A stretch of DNA of 64,000 nucleotides from Streptomyces sp. Ag109_O5-10. Its GTDB lineage: Bacteria > Actinomycetota > Actinomycetes > Streptomycetales > Streptomycetaceae. The notes below the pieces were generated by a model. It did not search any database. It saw only the letters and a list, made by a program, of their open reading frames with translations, and was not told the DNA's origin. The DNA lies in contig NZ_FNTQ01000001.1 in the NCBI RefSeq assembly GCF_900105755.1, positions 7,936,001 through 8,000,000 on the forward strand, in the 5' to 3' direction. How positions within the stretch are numbered: the stretch's first letter is position 1; every line of letters begins with the position of its first letter. Below are positions 16,985 to 26,236 of the stretch, one piece after another. The translations under genes were made by a program, and so were the position numbers.

Positions 16985-17710
16985 TCACCTTCCGGGGGCG
17001 GTCGTGGCTCCGGACGGGGACCACTCCCCGGTGTCGATCGGTGACCAGTCGGCGGGTCGTCCGTCCAGGCGCCGCATCCGTCGGCCGTGCCTCGCCGACA
17101 CCAGGTCCTCGTCCAGGGGAGTGGTGAAGACGTTCTCGACCAGCGTGTACTCGGCGGCCAGGCGTCCCACGGCCGGCAGGGCGGCGGTGTCGATCCGGCC
17201 GCGGTCCAGGTAGAGGTCGTCCCGGATGTGGAAGCGCACCACCCGGCCCCACACCACGTGGTCGACCTTGTCGTCGCCGACGGGGATGATCCGGTCGACG
17301 ACGCATTCGAAGGAGATCGGCGCATCCTCGACCCGGGGGGCGCGGACCACTTCGGACGGCGACTTGCCCAGGCCGAGCGCCTCGAACTCGTCCACGTCCG
17401 CCTCGTACCCGAACGCCGAACCGTGCATGGCCTCCGCCTGCGGCAGCGTCACGAGGTTGGTGACGAACTCGCCGGTGTCACGGATGTTGACGAAGGTGTC
17501 CTTCAGCGTGACGCCGTCCGCCCGCGGTTGCAGCGTGATCGAGACCATGGGCGGCTTCCTGCCCACCGCGGTGAAGAAGGAGATGGGCGCGAGGTTGGCC
17601 ACGCCCTCGGCCGACACCGTGCTGACCCAGGCAACCGGTCGCGGAATGATGCTCCCGATCAGCAGTTTGTAGGCGTGGGCGGCGTCCAGTTCCGCAGCGT
17701 CAATGATCAT
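16985..17710 (-). CDS. Flavin reductase-like FMN-binding protein
   Basis: A 241-residue split-barrel flavoprotein. GSIIPRPVAWVSTVSAEG and NLAPISFFTAVGRKPPMVS are the FMN phosphate- and isoalloxazine-binding strands; NIRDTGEFVTNLV follows at the usual place. Members reduce flavin with NAD(P)H or act as FMN-dependent oxidoreductases. ATG 17710 is preceded by GGAGG eight bases upstream, so the start is firm. It is divergent from the CGNR regulator, its likely controller. Confidence 0.88.
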   Translation of the reverse strand: MIIDAAELDAAHAYKLLIGSIIPRPVAWVSTVSAEGVANLAPISFFTAVGRKPPMVSITLQPRADGVTLKDTFVNIRDTGEFVTNLVTLPQAEAMHGSAFGYEADVDEFEALGLGKSPSEVVRAPRVEDAPISFECVVDRIIPVGDDKVDHVVWGRVVRFHIRDDLYLDRGRIDTAALPAVGRLAAEYTLVENVFTTPLDEDLVSARHGRRMRRLDGRPADWSPIDTGEWSPSGATTAPGR

Positions 17711-18000
17711 TGTCGGACCTCCGTCGGATGGCGGCGCGCTCCGTGCCGTAGCGGAGCGACTCGTGGGGCGATGCCGAACGCCCGATATCGGACACAACGC
17801 CGATCGACAGAAGTGTATGCCCTATGCATATGTCGTCCTGGTGTGACGCCGACCTCGTCCGTTGCCCAGTGGGTGCACGACGTCGCCTGCTGAGGACATA
17901 GACGTGCCGACTTTGGCCATGTCGATGACCTGGGTTACTTTCGGCTGGAGGAGCTGGACGGGTGCGACGTCGCGGCTCCGTCACGGAAAGAGATCCGCCG
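17711..18000. promoter_or_regulatory. Divergent promoter region with TATGCATA palindrome
   Basis: The 290-base gap between the flavin reductase and CGNR regulator genes. An AT-rich island (about 17810-17835) holds the perfect palindrome TATGCATA (17823-17830) beside GTATGCCC, a candidate operator for the regulator. No coding frame is convincing. Confidence 0.4.
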
Positions 18001-18606
18001 ATGTCCTGGACCGCCACCGCTCGCTACGGCCTCGAGCCCGCCCCCGGCGGGCTGGCCTTCGTGCAGGACCTGCTGAACACGCTGTCGGCCGGCAAGCCGC
18101 GCAAGCCCGACCTGCTGCAGACCCCCGAGGACGCCCGTGCCTGGCTCGGCCAGGCGTTGCGGAGCTGGAGCGACGTCACCCATCGGGCCGCACCTGGCAT
18201 CGAACTGACGGGCGAGGATGTGGAGGGCCTGCGCGGCTTCCGTCATGACCTGTTCGAGAGCCTGCACGGCCGGTCCGGCGACCCGGCGACCGAGCCCGGC
18301 CCGGCGGCATCGGTGCTGACCCTGCCCACGGCGCTGCGGCTCGACGAGCACGGGGTCGTCCACGCCGAGCCTCGCGGCACGGGCTGGCGGCAGGTGGCTT
18401 CACTCGCCCTGACGGAGGTCTACCAGGCGCAGTGCACCGACACGCTGCGCCGCCTGAAGTCCTGCCGCAACCCCCGCTGCCTGTCCGCCTTCTACGACCG
18501 CTCCCGCAACAACAGTGGGGTCTGGCACGACGTCCACGTCTGCGGCAACGCGGCCAACCTGCGCAACTACCGGGCACGCAAACGGGCGGACACGGGCCGG
18601 CCCTGA
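18001..18606 (+). CDS. CGNR zinc-finger / ABATE regulator
   Basis: A 201-residue protein. Residues 1-135 are the ABATE domain (LAFVQDLLNTLSAG, DARAWLGQAL), proposed to sense small-molecule stress. The C-terminal 45 residues are the CGNR zinc finger: CRNPRCLSAFYDRSRN, then HVCGNAANLRNYRARKR, a likely DNA-binding treble clef. ATG 18001 has GGAAAGAG eight bases upstream; the frame continues upstream but is not needed. Families of this kind often sit beside the oxidoreductase they control, as here. Confidence 0.88.
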   Translation: MSWTATARYGLEPAPGGLAFVQDLLNTLSAGKPRKPDLLQTPEDARAWLGQALRSWSDVTHRAAPGIELTGEDVEGLRGFRHDLFESLHGRSGDPATEPGPAASVLTLPTALRLDEHGVVHAEPRGTGWRQVASLALTEVYQAQCTDTLRRLKSCRNPRCLSAFYDRSRNNSGVWHDVHVCGNAANLRNYRARKRADTGRP

Positions 18607-18905
18607 AGGCCTGACGGGAGGCGGCACACCGGCCGCCCGGCGGACGGCTGACCCTCGTCGGTGGGCCGCCGATCCGTTTCGGCGGCCCGCCCTCCCGGTC
18701 CCGGTCCCGGTCCCGGAGAGTCAACCCCGCCTCGTCCTCGGTTCCTGTCGGGGCCGGACCCCTCCTGTGGCGTGCGGGTGGGCGGCGGCCACTGCTGAAT
18801 TCCTGTCAAGGAACGGCCGGCGGGCAAGGGCTTTCCGGCCGCTTACTTCAAGGGTTTACAAGAATTTTCCCCGGCGTGTGTTTCATTTGAAGTGATGTGG
18901 TTGAC

Positions 18906-18919
18906 GACAAATTTTTGTC
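18906..18919. promoter_or_regulatory. Inverted repeat in AT-rich island
   Basis: GACAAA (18906-18911) and TTTGTC (18914-18919) are exact inverted arms around TT, immediately after TTGACG (18901-18906). It is a candidate binding site 400 bases upstream of the synthase operon; no clear -10 follows. Confidence 0.35.
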
Positions 18920-19223
18920 AGGATTGGGTGAGGGGTTGCGCAGCGGCGTTCGCCGCGGGTTTCCGGTGTGCCACGATCGAGCCAGCGGACCGAAGTCATC
19001 CCGAATTTACAGAGCTCGGCGCGGCCGCACGGCGCGTTGCGTCGCGATGAGTGCCGAGTGAATGGCCGGTGCGCTTTGACGGGCTTGTGGCGGTGTGCCG
19101 CCAGGGATCCAGGTCCCGCGCGGTCGCCGATCCGCAGTGGATTGCTCGGGTTTTCGGCTCTTGCGGTGAATTCCTCCCGCTGGCCGAATCAATACTACCG
19201 GACGTGACGGGTCCCCTCCGTTA

Positions 19224-19253
19224 TTGACCCGCGAGTAATGAACTCGCTAGTTT
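19224..19253 (+). promoter_or_regulatory. Promoter of lipid synthase operon with spacer palindrome
   Basis: TTGACC (19224-19229), an 18-base spacer and TAGTTT (19248-19253) form the best promoter in the region, 70 bases before the ATG at 19327. The spacer is filled by a perfect inverted repeat GCGAGT-N5-ACTCGC (19231-19247). A regulator bound there would directly block or remodel RNA polymerase binding. No regulator gene is adjacent. Confidence 0.6.
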
Positions 19254-19326
19254 CCGGTGGCCTCACCACGAGCTTTCCGCCGCACACATCCCCCACCGTG
19301 CTGTCCTCCCGATTATTCGGAGCGTC

Positions 19327-22300
19327 ATGACGTCCCCTGTGCGTGCCGTCGACCTGATCATGTGCATCACCCCTTTCGGAGCACCCGACGCCAGGCTCGC
19401 CACAGCGGTCTGTGCCGCCGGCGGACTCGGCGTCCTCGACCTGGGCCGCGGCGACCGAAGAGCCCGGGAGGCGCTGGCCGGCCTGAGACGGGCGGCACCG
19501 GGACCGTACGGCGTGCGGGTCGCCGCCGGCTGCGCCCTCGCCCCGGACGAACTCGGCCCGGCGCCCGACACCGTGGTCCGGGCCGCCGACGCCCCCTGGA
19601 GCATCGCCGAACTCGCCCCGCACACAAGGGTGCTGGCCGAGGTGACCGACCTGGCCGAAGCGCGTGCGGCGGTCGCGGCAGGAGCGCACGGGCTGATCGC
19701 CCGGGGCGCCGAGAGCGGCGGCCGGGTCGGCCACCTGAGCACCTTCGTCCTCCTCCAGCAGCTGCTCGGCGCAACCGAGTTGAACGTGCCGGTCTGGGCC
19801 GCCGGGGGCATCGGGCCGCGCACCGCGGCGGCCGCGGTGGCCGGCGGCGCGGCCGGGGTGGTCCTCGACAGCCAACTGGCCCTGCTCGCCGAGTCGCGGC
19901 TCCCCGAGGCGACGGCGGCCGCACTGCGCTCCCTGGACGGCTCCGAGACGGCCGTCGTGGCCGGCCACCGGATCCTGCACCGCCGCGGCCCGGACGCCGT
20001 GCGGCCGCCCGCCGACGACCCGGCCGCGGTCGCCGCGCTGCTCGGCGCCGACGACCTGCGTACCCAGCTGCTCCCGGTGGGCCAGGACGGCTTCCTCGCC
20101 GCACGGTTCGCCGAGCGCTGGGGCGATGTACGACGGACCGTAAGGGAGTTGACGGCGGCGATCGGCGTGGACACCGACGCCGTCGAGGCGCTGCGGCCCG
20201 GCACCTCCGCCATGAGCCGTGCCCTCGGTACCCGGCTGCCCGTCGCGCAGGGCCCGATGACCCGGGTGAGCGACCGGGCCGCCTTCGCCGCCGCCGTCGC
20301 CGACGACGGGGCGCTGCCCTTCCTCGCGCTCGCCCTCGCCGACGGCGCCCGCACCCGCGAGATGCTGACCGAGGCCAAGGCCGCGCTCGACGGACGGCCC
20401 TGGGGCGTCGGCGTCCTGGGCTTCGCGCCCGAGGAACTCAGGAACGCCCAGCTCGAAGCGGTACGGGAGCTGCGGCCCAGCCACGCCGTCGTCGCGGGCG
20501 GTCGGCCCGCGCAGGCCGAGGCGCTGGAGCGGGCCGGGATCAGCACCTTCCTGCACGCGCCCTCCCCCGGGCTGCTGCGGCAGTTCCTGGAGGCCGGGGC
20601 CCGGAAGTTCGTGTTCGAGGGCTCCGAGTGCGGTGGCCACGTCGGACCGCGCGCGAGTTTCCCGCTCTGGGAGGCCCAGCTCGCCGTCCTGGAGGACTTC
20701 CCGGACGTGGACGGTCTGGAGGTCTTCTTCGCGGGCGGCATCCACGACGAACGCTCCGCGGCGATGGTCGCCGCGCTCGCCGCGCCGCTCACCGCCCGGG
20801 GCGCGGCCGTCGGCCTGCTCATGGGCACCGCCTACCTCTTCACCGAGGAGGCCGTGGACCGGGGCGCCATCCAGCCGCTGTTCCAGCGCCAGGTCGTCGC
20901 GGCCGCCTCGACCGCACTGCTGGAGACCGCCCCCGGCCACGCCACCCGCTGCGTGCCCAGCCCGTTCACCTTCAACTACCGCGAGCGCGAGGCGGAGTTG
21001 CGGGACAGCGGGATACCCGGCCGACGGGTGTGGGAGGAGCTGGAGCGGCTCAACGTCGGCCGGCTGCGCATCGCCAGCAAGGGCGTCGACCGGACGGCCG
21101 GCGGCCGGCTGACGCCCGTCGACGAGCAACGCCAGTTCTCCGACGGGATGTTCATGGCCGGAGAGGTCGCCGTGCTGCGCTCGGTGACCACCACCGTGGC
21201 CGCCCTGCACCACGCCGTGACCGACGGAGCCGCCGACCTCCTGGCCCGGCGGACGACGGCGGTGGCACGGCCGGCCCGGCTCCCCGCCCCCGCCCCGCTC
21301 GACATCGCGATCGTCGGCATGGCCTGCATGTTCCCCGGGGCCCCCGACCTCGCCACCTTCTGGGCGAACGTGGTCGCCGGACACGACGCGGTGACCGAGG
21401 TGCCGGTGGAGCGCTGGGACCCGGCCGTGCACCACGCCGACGGCTCCACCACCTCGAAGTGGGGCGGCTTCCTGCCGCCCATCCCCTTCGACCCGCTGGG
21501 CTACGGCATCCCGCCCGCCTCCCTCGGCCACATCGAGCCCGTCCAGCTGCTCGCCCTTGAGGCCGCCCGGCGCGCCCTGGACGACGCCGGATACGGCGCC
21601 CGCGGACGGGAGTTCGACCGGTCGCGCACCTCCGTCGTCTTCGGCGCCGAGGCCGGCAGCGACCTCTCCAACGCGGCCACCCTGCGCGCCGTACTGCCCT
21701 CCTACTACGGCAAGGTCCCCGACGGCCTGGCGGACCAGCTTCCCGGGCTCACCGAGGACTCCTTCCCCGGCATGCTCGCCAACGTCATCTCCGGGCGGAT
21801 CGCGAACCGCCTGGACCTGGGCGGCGCCAACTACACCGTGGACGCCGCCTGCGCCTCCTCGCTGGCCGCCGTGGACGTCGCCTGCAAGGAACTCACCGCC
21901 GGCACCAGCGACACCGTCCTGTGCGGCGGCGCCGACCTGCACAACGGCATCAACGACTACGTCCTCTTCTCCTCGGTGCACGCCCTGTCCCCGACCGGCC
22001 GCTCCCGCGCCTTCGACGGCTCCGCCGACGGCATCGCCCTCGGCGAGGGCGTGGCCTGCGTCGTCCTGAAACGACTGGCCGACGCCGAGCGCGACGGCGA
22101 CCGGATCTACGGCGTGATCAAGGGGCTCGGTTCGTCCAGCGACGGCCGGTCCCTGGGCCTGACCGCGCCCCGCCCCGAAGGCCAGCGGGCCGCGCTGCTG
22201 CGCGCGTACCGCAACGCCGGCGTCTCCCCGGCGCAGGTGGGCCTGGTGGAGGCGCACGGCACCGGGACCGTCGTCGGCGACCGCACCGAACTCACCATCC

Positions 22301-25300
22301 TCAGCGAGGTGTTCGCGGAGGCTGGAGCGGTGAGCGGCGGTTGCGGGCTCGGGTCGGTCAAGTCCCAGATCGGGCACACCAAGTGCGCCGCAGGACTCGC
22401 CGGGCTGATCAAGACCACCCTCGCCCTGCACACCGGCGTCAAGCCGCCCACCCTGCACCTCGACCGCCCCAACGAGGCCTGGAAGGAGGCGGACAGCCCG
22501 TTCGCCTTCCACACCGAGGCCCGGCCCTGGGCGGTCCCGCCCGCCGAACGGATGGCCGGGGTGAGTGCGTTCGGCTTCGGCGGCACCAACTTCCACGTGG
22601 TGCTGGGCGCGTACGACAGCGCCGTACCGCCCGAGCAGGGTCTGGACGCCTGGCCCGCCGAGCTGTTCGTGTTCCGGGGGCGGGACGACAGGGCCGCGCA
22701 CCGGGGCGTCGAGGAGATCTTGCGGGCCGCCTCGTCCGGCTCCTGGCGGCTGCGCGACCTGGCGTTCGCCGCCGCCCGCCGCGCGGACGCCTCCCACGAT
22801 CCGGTACGGGCCGCGGTGGTCGCGTCCGACGTCGCCGGGCTGGCCGCACAGCTGCGCCGGGTCCTCGCGGGGGAGCACGACCCCGGCGCCGGGATCCACC
22901 TGGCCGACGGGCCCCGGGACGCCGACGCCAAGGTCGCCTTCCTCTTCCCGGGCCAGGGCAGCCAGCGCCCCGGCATGCTCGCCGACCTCCTCATCGCCTT
23001 CCCGGAACTGCAGCACTACCTCCAGCTCGGCCGCGCCCACGCCGACACCCTCTACCCGCCGGCCGCCTTCGACGAGGACACCCGCGAGCGCCGCCGGGCC
23101 GCCCTCACCGACACTCGGGCCGCCCAGCCCGCCCTCGGCATCACCGGCCTCGCCGCCCACGCCTTCCTGACGGCGGCCGGCGTCCGCCCCGACATGGCCG
23201 CCGGGCACAGCTACGGCGAACTCGTCGCCCTCAGCGCGGCCGGCGCCCTCGCCCCCGAGACCCTGCTGCGGCTGAGCGCCGAACGCGCGTCCGCGATCCT
23301 GGCCGCCGCCGGCGACGAACCCGGCACCATGGCCGCCGTGTCCGGCTCGGCGGACGACGTCGCGCACGCCCTGCGGACCGCCGACGCCCCCGCCTCCGTG
23401 GTCGTCGCCAACCACAACTCGCCCCGCCAGACCGTCATCTCCGGTCCGACCGACGAAGTGACCGAAGCGGTACGGCTGTTGCGCGCGGCAGGCCTCGGTG
23501 CCAAGCGGATCCCGGTGGCCTGCGCCTTCCACAGCCCGGTCGTGGCAGGGGCGGGCGACCGGTTCGCGGAGGTCCTCGCGGACACGGTCGTACGACCGCC
23601 CGAGTTCCCGGTGTGGTCCAACCGCACGGCGGCCCCCTACCGGCCCGACGCCGACGCGGTACGCGCCGAACTCGCCGCCCAGATCGGCTCACCCGTCGCC
23701 TTCGCCGCCCAGATCGAGGCGATGTACGAGGCCGGGGCCCGCGTCTTCGTGGAGGCCGGGCCCGGGGCCGTCCTCACCCGGCTCGTCGGGCAGATCCTCG
23801 GTGACCGCCCGCATACCACGGTGGCCTGCGAGCCCCGTGCCGGCAGCGGACTGCGCGGCTGGCTCGACGCGCTCGCCCAGCTGGCCGCGGCCGGCGCACC
23901 GGTACGCACCGCCTGGCTGCTGCGCGGCCGGGACGCCGTGGACGCGGTCCGGACCCCGGCGCCGAAACGGCCCGGCTGGACGGTCGACGGACAGCTCGTG
24001 CGCACCGCCGACGGAGACCTCCTGCCCGGTGCCCTCGCACCGGCCCGACGAGTCGTGGAGACGACGACTGTGACGACGAACCAGCCGCACGGCGCCCCCG
24101 CCGACCGCGACGCGCTGATCTCCGAGTTCCTGCGCACCAGCCGGGAGATGGTCGCCGCCCAGCGCGACGTACTGCTCACCTACTTCGGGGCGGCCCAGGT
24201 GCAGGCGCCGGCCGCGCCGGTGCTCCAGCAGCTGACGGCCGGCGAAGTGATGGTGACCCAGCCGCAGTCGACGGAACCCACCCCCGCGCCCGCGGCCGTC
24301 CCCGCGATCGAACCCGAGCCGACGGCCGACGTCGAGCGGGTCGTCCTGGAGATCATCAGCGAGCGCACCGGCTACCCCGTGGACATGATCGAGCCCGACC
24401 TCGATCTGGAAGCCGACCTGAGCATCGACTCGATCAAGCGGGCCGAGATCGCGGGTGAGTTGGCGAAGCGACTCGGTGTCGCGGGCGGCGCGGAGACGCT
24501 GGACGACGCGGAGTTGGAGGAGCTGGCCAAGGCGCGCACGGCCGCGGCCGTCACCAGTTGGCTGAGGGCACGGGTCGGCACGGGGGAGGAGGAGACGACC
24601 CCCGCCGCGGCGGGACCGGCCTCGGCGTCGGCGGGCCCGGCCTCGGCCACCACCGACGGGACGGCCGCCGTGGCCGAGCCGGTCGTCGCGGCCGCCGCCG
24701 TGACGGAGCCGGGCGTCGGACCGGGCATACCGGCGCCCCACCCAGCCACGGCCGACGAGATCCCGTCGGGCGAGGCACCCAAGCGGTTCGAGATGCGGCC
24801 CGTGGCGCTGGCCGAGCCGGACGCCGTGGCCGACCCGGCGGCAGTGCTGTCCGGCAGGCGGTTCCTCGTCCTCGGGGACGGCGGCGCGCGGCTCGCGGCA
24901 CGGCTCGCCGGACACGGCGCCGAGGCCGTGACGGTCCAGGCGGACCACCTGCTCGGGGAGGCGGACGGACCCGTGGACGGCGTGCTGTACCTGGGCGCGC
25001 TCCCCGGCAGCGACAGCCCCGTGCTACCCGACGCCTACCCGGTCCTGCGGGCGGCCCTGGCCCGGAGCCCGCGCTGGCTGCTGGCCGTCCGCCCCGCCGA
25101 CGGCCCGGACGCGGCACGCTCGGCGGGCCTGCACGGGCTGTTCCGCACCGTGGCCAGGGAGTACCCGGACACCGTCGCCCGGGTCGTGACCCTCGTCGAC
25201 ACCGCACCGGAGGCGGTCGCCGACGCCCTGTTCGCCGAACTGCTCGCACCGGAACCGGCCCCCGTCGTCCTGCGCACGGCCACCGGCCGACAAGGCCTGG

Positions 25301-26235
25301 AACTGGTCGAGGCGGCGCCCGGCGCGCTCGGCGGCACCGGGGCCGGACCGGCCGGGGCGGGAGCCGCCGAGGCCGCGGCCCTCGGTCTCGACCGGGACTC
25401 GGTGGTGCTGCTGGTCGGCGGCGCCCGGGGCATCACCGCGAAGTTCGCGGCCACCCTCGCCGCCGCCTGCCGCTGCCGCATCGAACTGCTCGGCCGGACC
25501 CCCGCGCCCAACGGTCCCGAGGCCCCGGACACCGCCGCCGCCCACACCCCCGCCGAACTCCGCGCCGCCCTCGCCGCCCGCGGTGGCCTGAAGCCCGCCG
25601 AGATCAACCGCGAGGCCGAACTGCTCCTGGCGCAGCGGGAGATCAGCGCCACCCTCGGCGAACTGGGCGCGCTCGGCAGCGAGGCCCGCTACCACGCCGT
25701 CGACTTCCGGGACCGCGACGCCGCCCTCCAGGCCGTCAAGGAGATCCACGCCGACCACGGCCGCCTCGACGGGGTCGTCTTCGCGGCCGGGGTGATCGAG
25801 GACCGGCTGATCGCAGAGAAGACCCCGGAGTCCTTCCAGCGGGTGTACGGCACCAAGACGACCGGCGCGGCCACCCTGCTCGCCGCCCTCGAGGAGCTTC
25901 CCAACGGCCCAGGTTTCGCCGTCCTGTTCGGCAGCATCTCGGCCGTCCTCGGCAACCGCGGCCAGGCCGACTACGCCGCCGCCAACGACGCCCTGGAGAG
26001 CCTCGGCGCCGGCTGGGCGGAGCGCACCGGGAACCGCGCGCTGACCGTGCACTGGGGGCCCTGGGCGCCCGTCGGCGGACACACCGGCATGGTCAGCCCG
26101 GAACTCGGACGCGAGTACGCGCGCCGCGGCGTCCGGCTGATCGACCCCGAGGAGGGCACCGCCGCGCTGCTGCGGGAACTCGCCTGGGGCGAGGAGTCCG
26201 TCCGCGCCGTCGTCTACACCGCCTCGGGCTGGTGA
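19327..26235 (+). CDS. Pfa-type iterative synthase: NMO-NMO-KS-AT-ACP-KR
   Basis: A 2302-residue multidomain synthase. Residues 1-245 and about 300-620 are two nitronate-monooxygenase/PfaD-like FMN barrels (ESGGRVG at 129 and GGIGPRT near 159; ECGGHVG near 434 and AGGIHDE near 470), probably enoyl reductases. KS starts near 659 with the full triad Cys842, His977, His1017. AT starts near 1204 (FPGQGSQRPGM) with nucleophile Ser1295 in GHSYGE. One ACP carries phosphopantetheine site Ser1702 in SIDSIKR, the form seen in Pfa ACPs. KR has NADPH loop GGARGITAKF near 2027 and catalytic Ser2203 and Tyr2216. No DH is present; it is supplied by the next protein. GGAG precedes the ATG by four bases. Stop and next ATG are one base apart. 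Pfa synthases normally keep the reductase (PfaD) separate and use several tandem ACPs, so fusion, duplication and a single ACP are unusual. Product chain length is unknown. Confidence 0.9.
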   Translation: MTSPVRAVDLIMCITPFGAPDARLATAVCAAGGLGVLDLGRGDRRAREALAGLRRAAPGPYGVRVAAGCALAPDELGPAPDTVVRAADAPWSIAELAPHTRVLAEVTDLAEARAAVAAGAHGLIARGAESGGRVGHLSTFVLLQQLLGATELNVPVWAAGGIGPRTAAAAVAGGAAGVVLDSQLALLAESRLPEATAAALRSLDGSETAVVAGHRILHRRGPDAVRPPADDPAAVAALLGADDLRTQLLPVGQDGFLAARFAERWGDVRRTVRELTAAIGVDTDAVEALRPGTSAMSRALGTRLPVAQGPMTRVSDRAAFAAAVADDGALPFLALALADGARTREMLTEAKAALDGRPWGVGVLGFAPEELRNAQLEAVRELRPSHAVVAGGRPAQAEALERAGISTFLHAPSPGLLRQFLEAGARKFVFEGSECGGHVGPRASFPLWEAQLAVLEDFPDVDGLEVFFAGGIHDERSAAMVAALAAPLTARGAAVGLLMGTAYLFTEEAVDRGAIQPLFQRQVVAAASTALLETAPGHATRCVPSPFTFNYREREAELRDSGIPGRRVWEELERLNVGRLRIASKGVDRTAGGRLTPVDEQRQFSDGMFMAGEVAVLRSVTTTVAALHHAVTDGAADLLARRTTAVARPARLPAPAPLDIAIVGMACMFPGAPDLATFWANVVAGHDAVTEVPVERWDPAVHHADGSTTSKWGGFLPPIPFDPLGYGIPPASLGHIEPVQLLALEAARRALDDAGYGARGREFDRSRTSVVFGAEAGSDLSNAATLRAVLPSYYGKVPDGLADQLPGLTEDSFPGMLANVISGRIANRLDLGGANYTVDAACASSLAAVDVACKELTAGTSDTVLCGGADLHNGINDYVLFSSVHALSPTGRSRAFDGSADGIALGEGVACVVLKRLADAERDGDRIYGVIKGLGSSSDGRSLGLTAPRPEGQRAALLRAYRNAGVSPAQVGLVEAHGTGTVVGDRTELTILSEVFAEAGAVSGGCGLGSVKSQIGHTKCAAGLAGLIKTTLALHTGVKPPTLHLDRPNEAWKEADSPFAFHTEARPWAVPPAERMAGVSAFGFGGTNFHVVLGAYDSAVPPEQGLDAWPAELFVFRGRDDRAAHRGVEEILRAASSGSWRLRDLAFAAARRADASHDPVRAAVVASDVAGLAAQLRRVLAGEHDPGAGIHLADGPRDADAKVAFLFPGQGSQRPGMLADLLIAFPELQHYLQLGRAHADTLYPPAAFDEDTRERRRAALTDTRAAQPALGITGLAAHAFLTAAGVRPDMAAGHSYGELVALSAAGALAPETLLRLSAERASAILAAAGDEPGTMAAVSGSADDVAHALRTADAPASVVVANHNSPRQTVISGPTDEVTEAVRLLRAAGLGAKRIPVACAFHSPVVAGAGDRFAEVLADTVVRPPEFPVWSNRTAAPYRPDADAVRAELAAQIGSPVAFAAQIEAMYEAGARVFVEAGPGAVLTRLVGQILGDRPHTTVACEPRAGSGLRGWLDALAQLAAAGAPVRTAWLLRGRDAVDAVRTPAPKRPGWTVDGQLVRTADGDLLPGALAPARRVVETTTVTTNQPHGAPADRDALISEFLRTSREMVAAQRDVLLTYFGAAQVQAPAAPVLQQLTAGEVMVTQPQSTEPTPAPAAVPAIEPEPTADVERVVLEIISERTGYPVDMIEPDLDLEADLSIDSIKRAEIAGELAKRLGVAGGAETLDDAELEELAKARTAAAVTSWLRARVGTGEEETTPAAAGPASASAGPASATTDGTAAVAEPVVAAAAVTEPGVGPGIPAPHPATADEIPSGEAPKRFEMRPVALAEPDAVADPAAVLSGRRFLVLGDGGARLAARLAGHGAEAVTVQADHLLGEADGPVDGVLYLGALPGSDSPVLPDAYPVLRAALARSPRWLLAVRPADGPDAARSAGLHGLFRTVAREYPDTVARVVTLVDTAPEAVADALFAELLAPEPAPVVLRTATGRQGLELVEAAPGALGGTGAGPAGAGAAEAAALGLDRDSVVLLVGGARGITAKFAATLAAACRCRIELLGRTPAPNGPEAPDTAAAHTPAELRAALAARGGLKPAEINREAELLLAQREISATLGELGALGSEARYHAVDFRDRDAALQAVKEIHADHGRLDGVVFAAGVIEDRLIAEKTPESFQRVYGTKTTGAATLLAALEELPNGPGFAVLFGSISAVLGNRGQADYAAANDALESLGAGWAERTGNRALTVHWGPWAPVGGHTGMVSPELGREYARRGVRLIDPEEGTAALLRELAWGEESVRAVVYTASGW

Positions 26236-26236
26236 C

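Larger units (their letters stand above)
18607..19326 (+). other. 720-base AT-richer intergenic region before the lipid synthase operon
   Basis: The longest non-coding stretch in the window. Two AT-rich islands stand out: 18840-18925 and 19160-19260. The first holds TTCATTTGAA (18882-18891) and inverted repeat GACAAA-TT-TTTGTC (18906-18919) next to a TTGACG; the second holds the promoter described separately. The contrast in base composition with the genes suggests a regulatory or Lsr2-type silencing target. A 51-codon frame at 18895-19050 lacks support. Confidence 0.55.

Noticed and set aside
18895..19050. A 51-codon frame (MWLTTNFCQDW...) in the intergenic region before the synthase operon
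   Set aside because: No good ribosome-binding site, codon use unlike streptomycete genes, and it overlaps candidate regulatory repeats.
19195..23532. Very long open frame on the minus strand opposite the synthase gene (also 26093-29416 and 51949-55212 on the minus strand)
   Set aside because: These mirror strongly coding plus-strand genes in DNA with extreme GC at third positions. Their products are Gly/Arg/Val-rich, without domain motifs, and the plus-strand frames carry full catalytic motifs.
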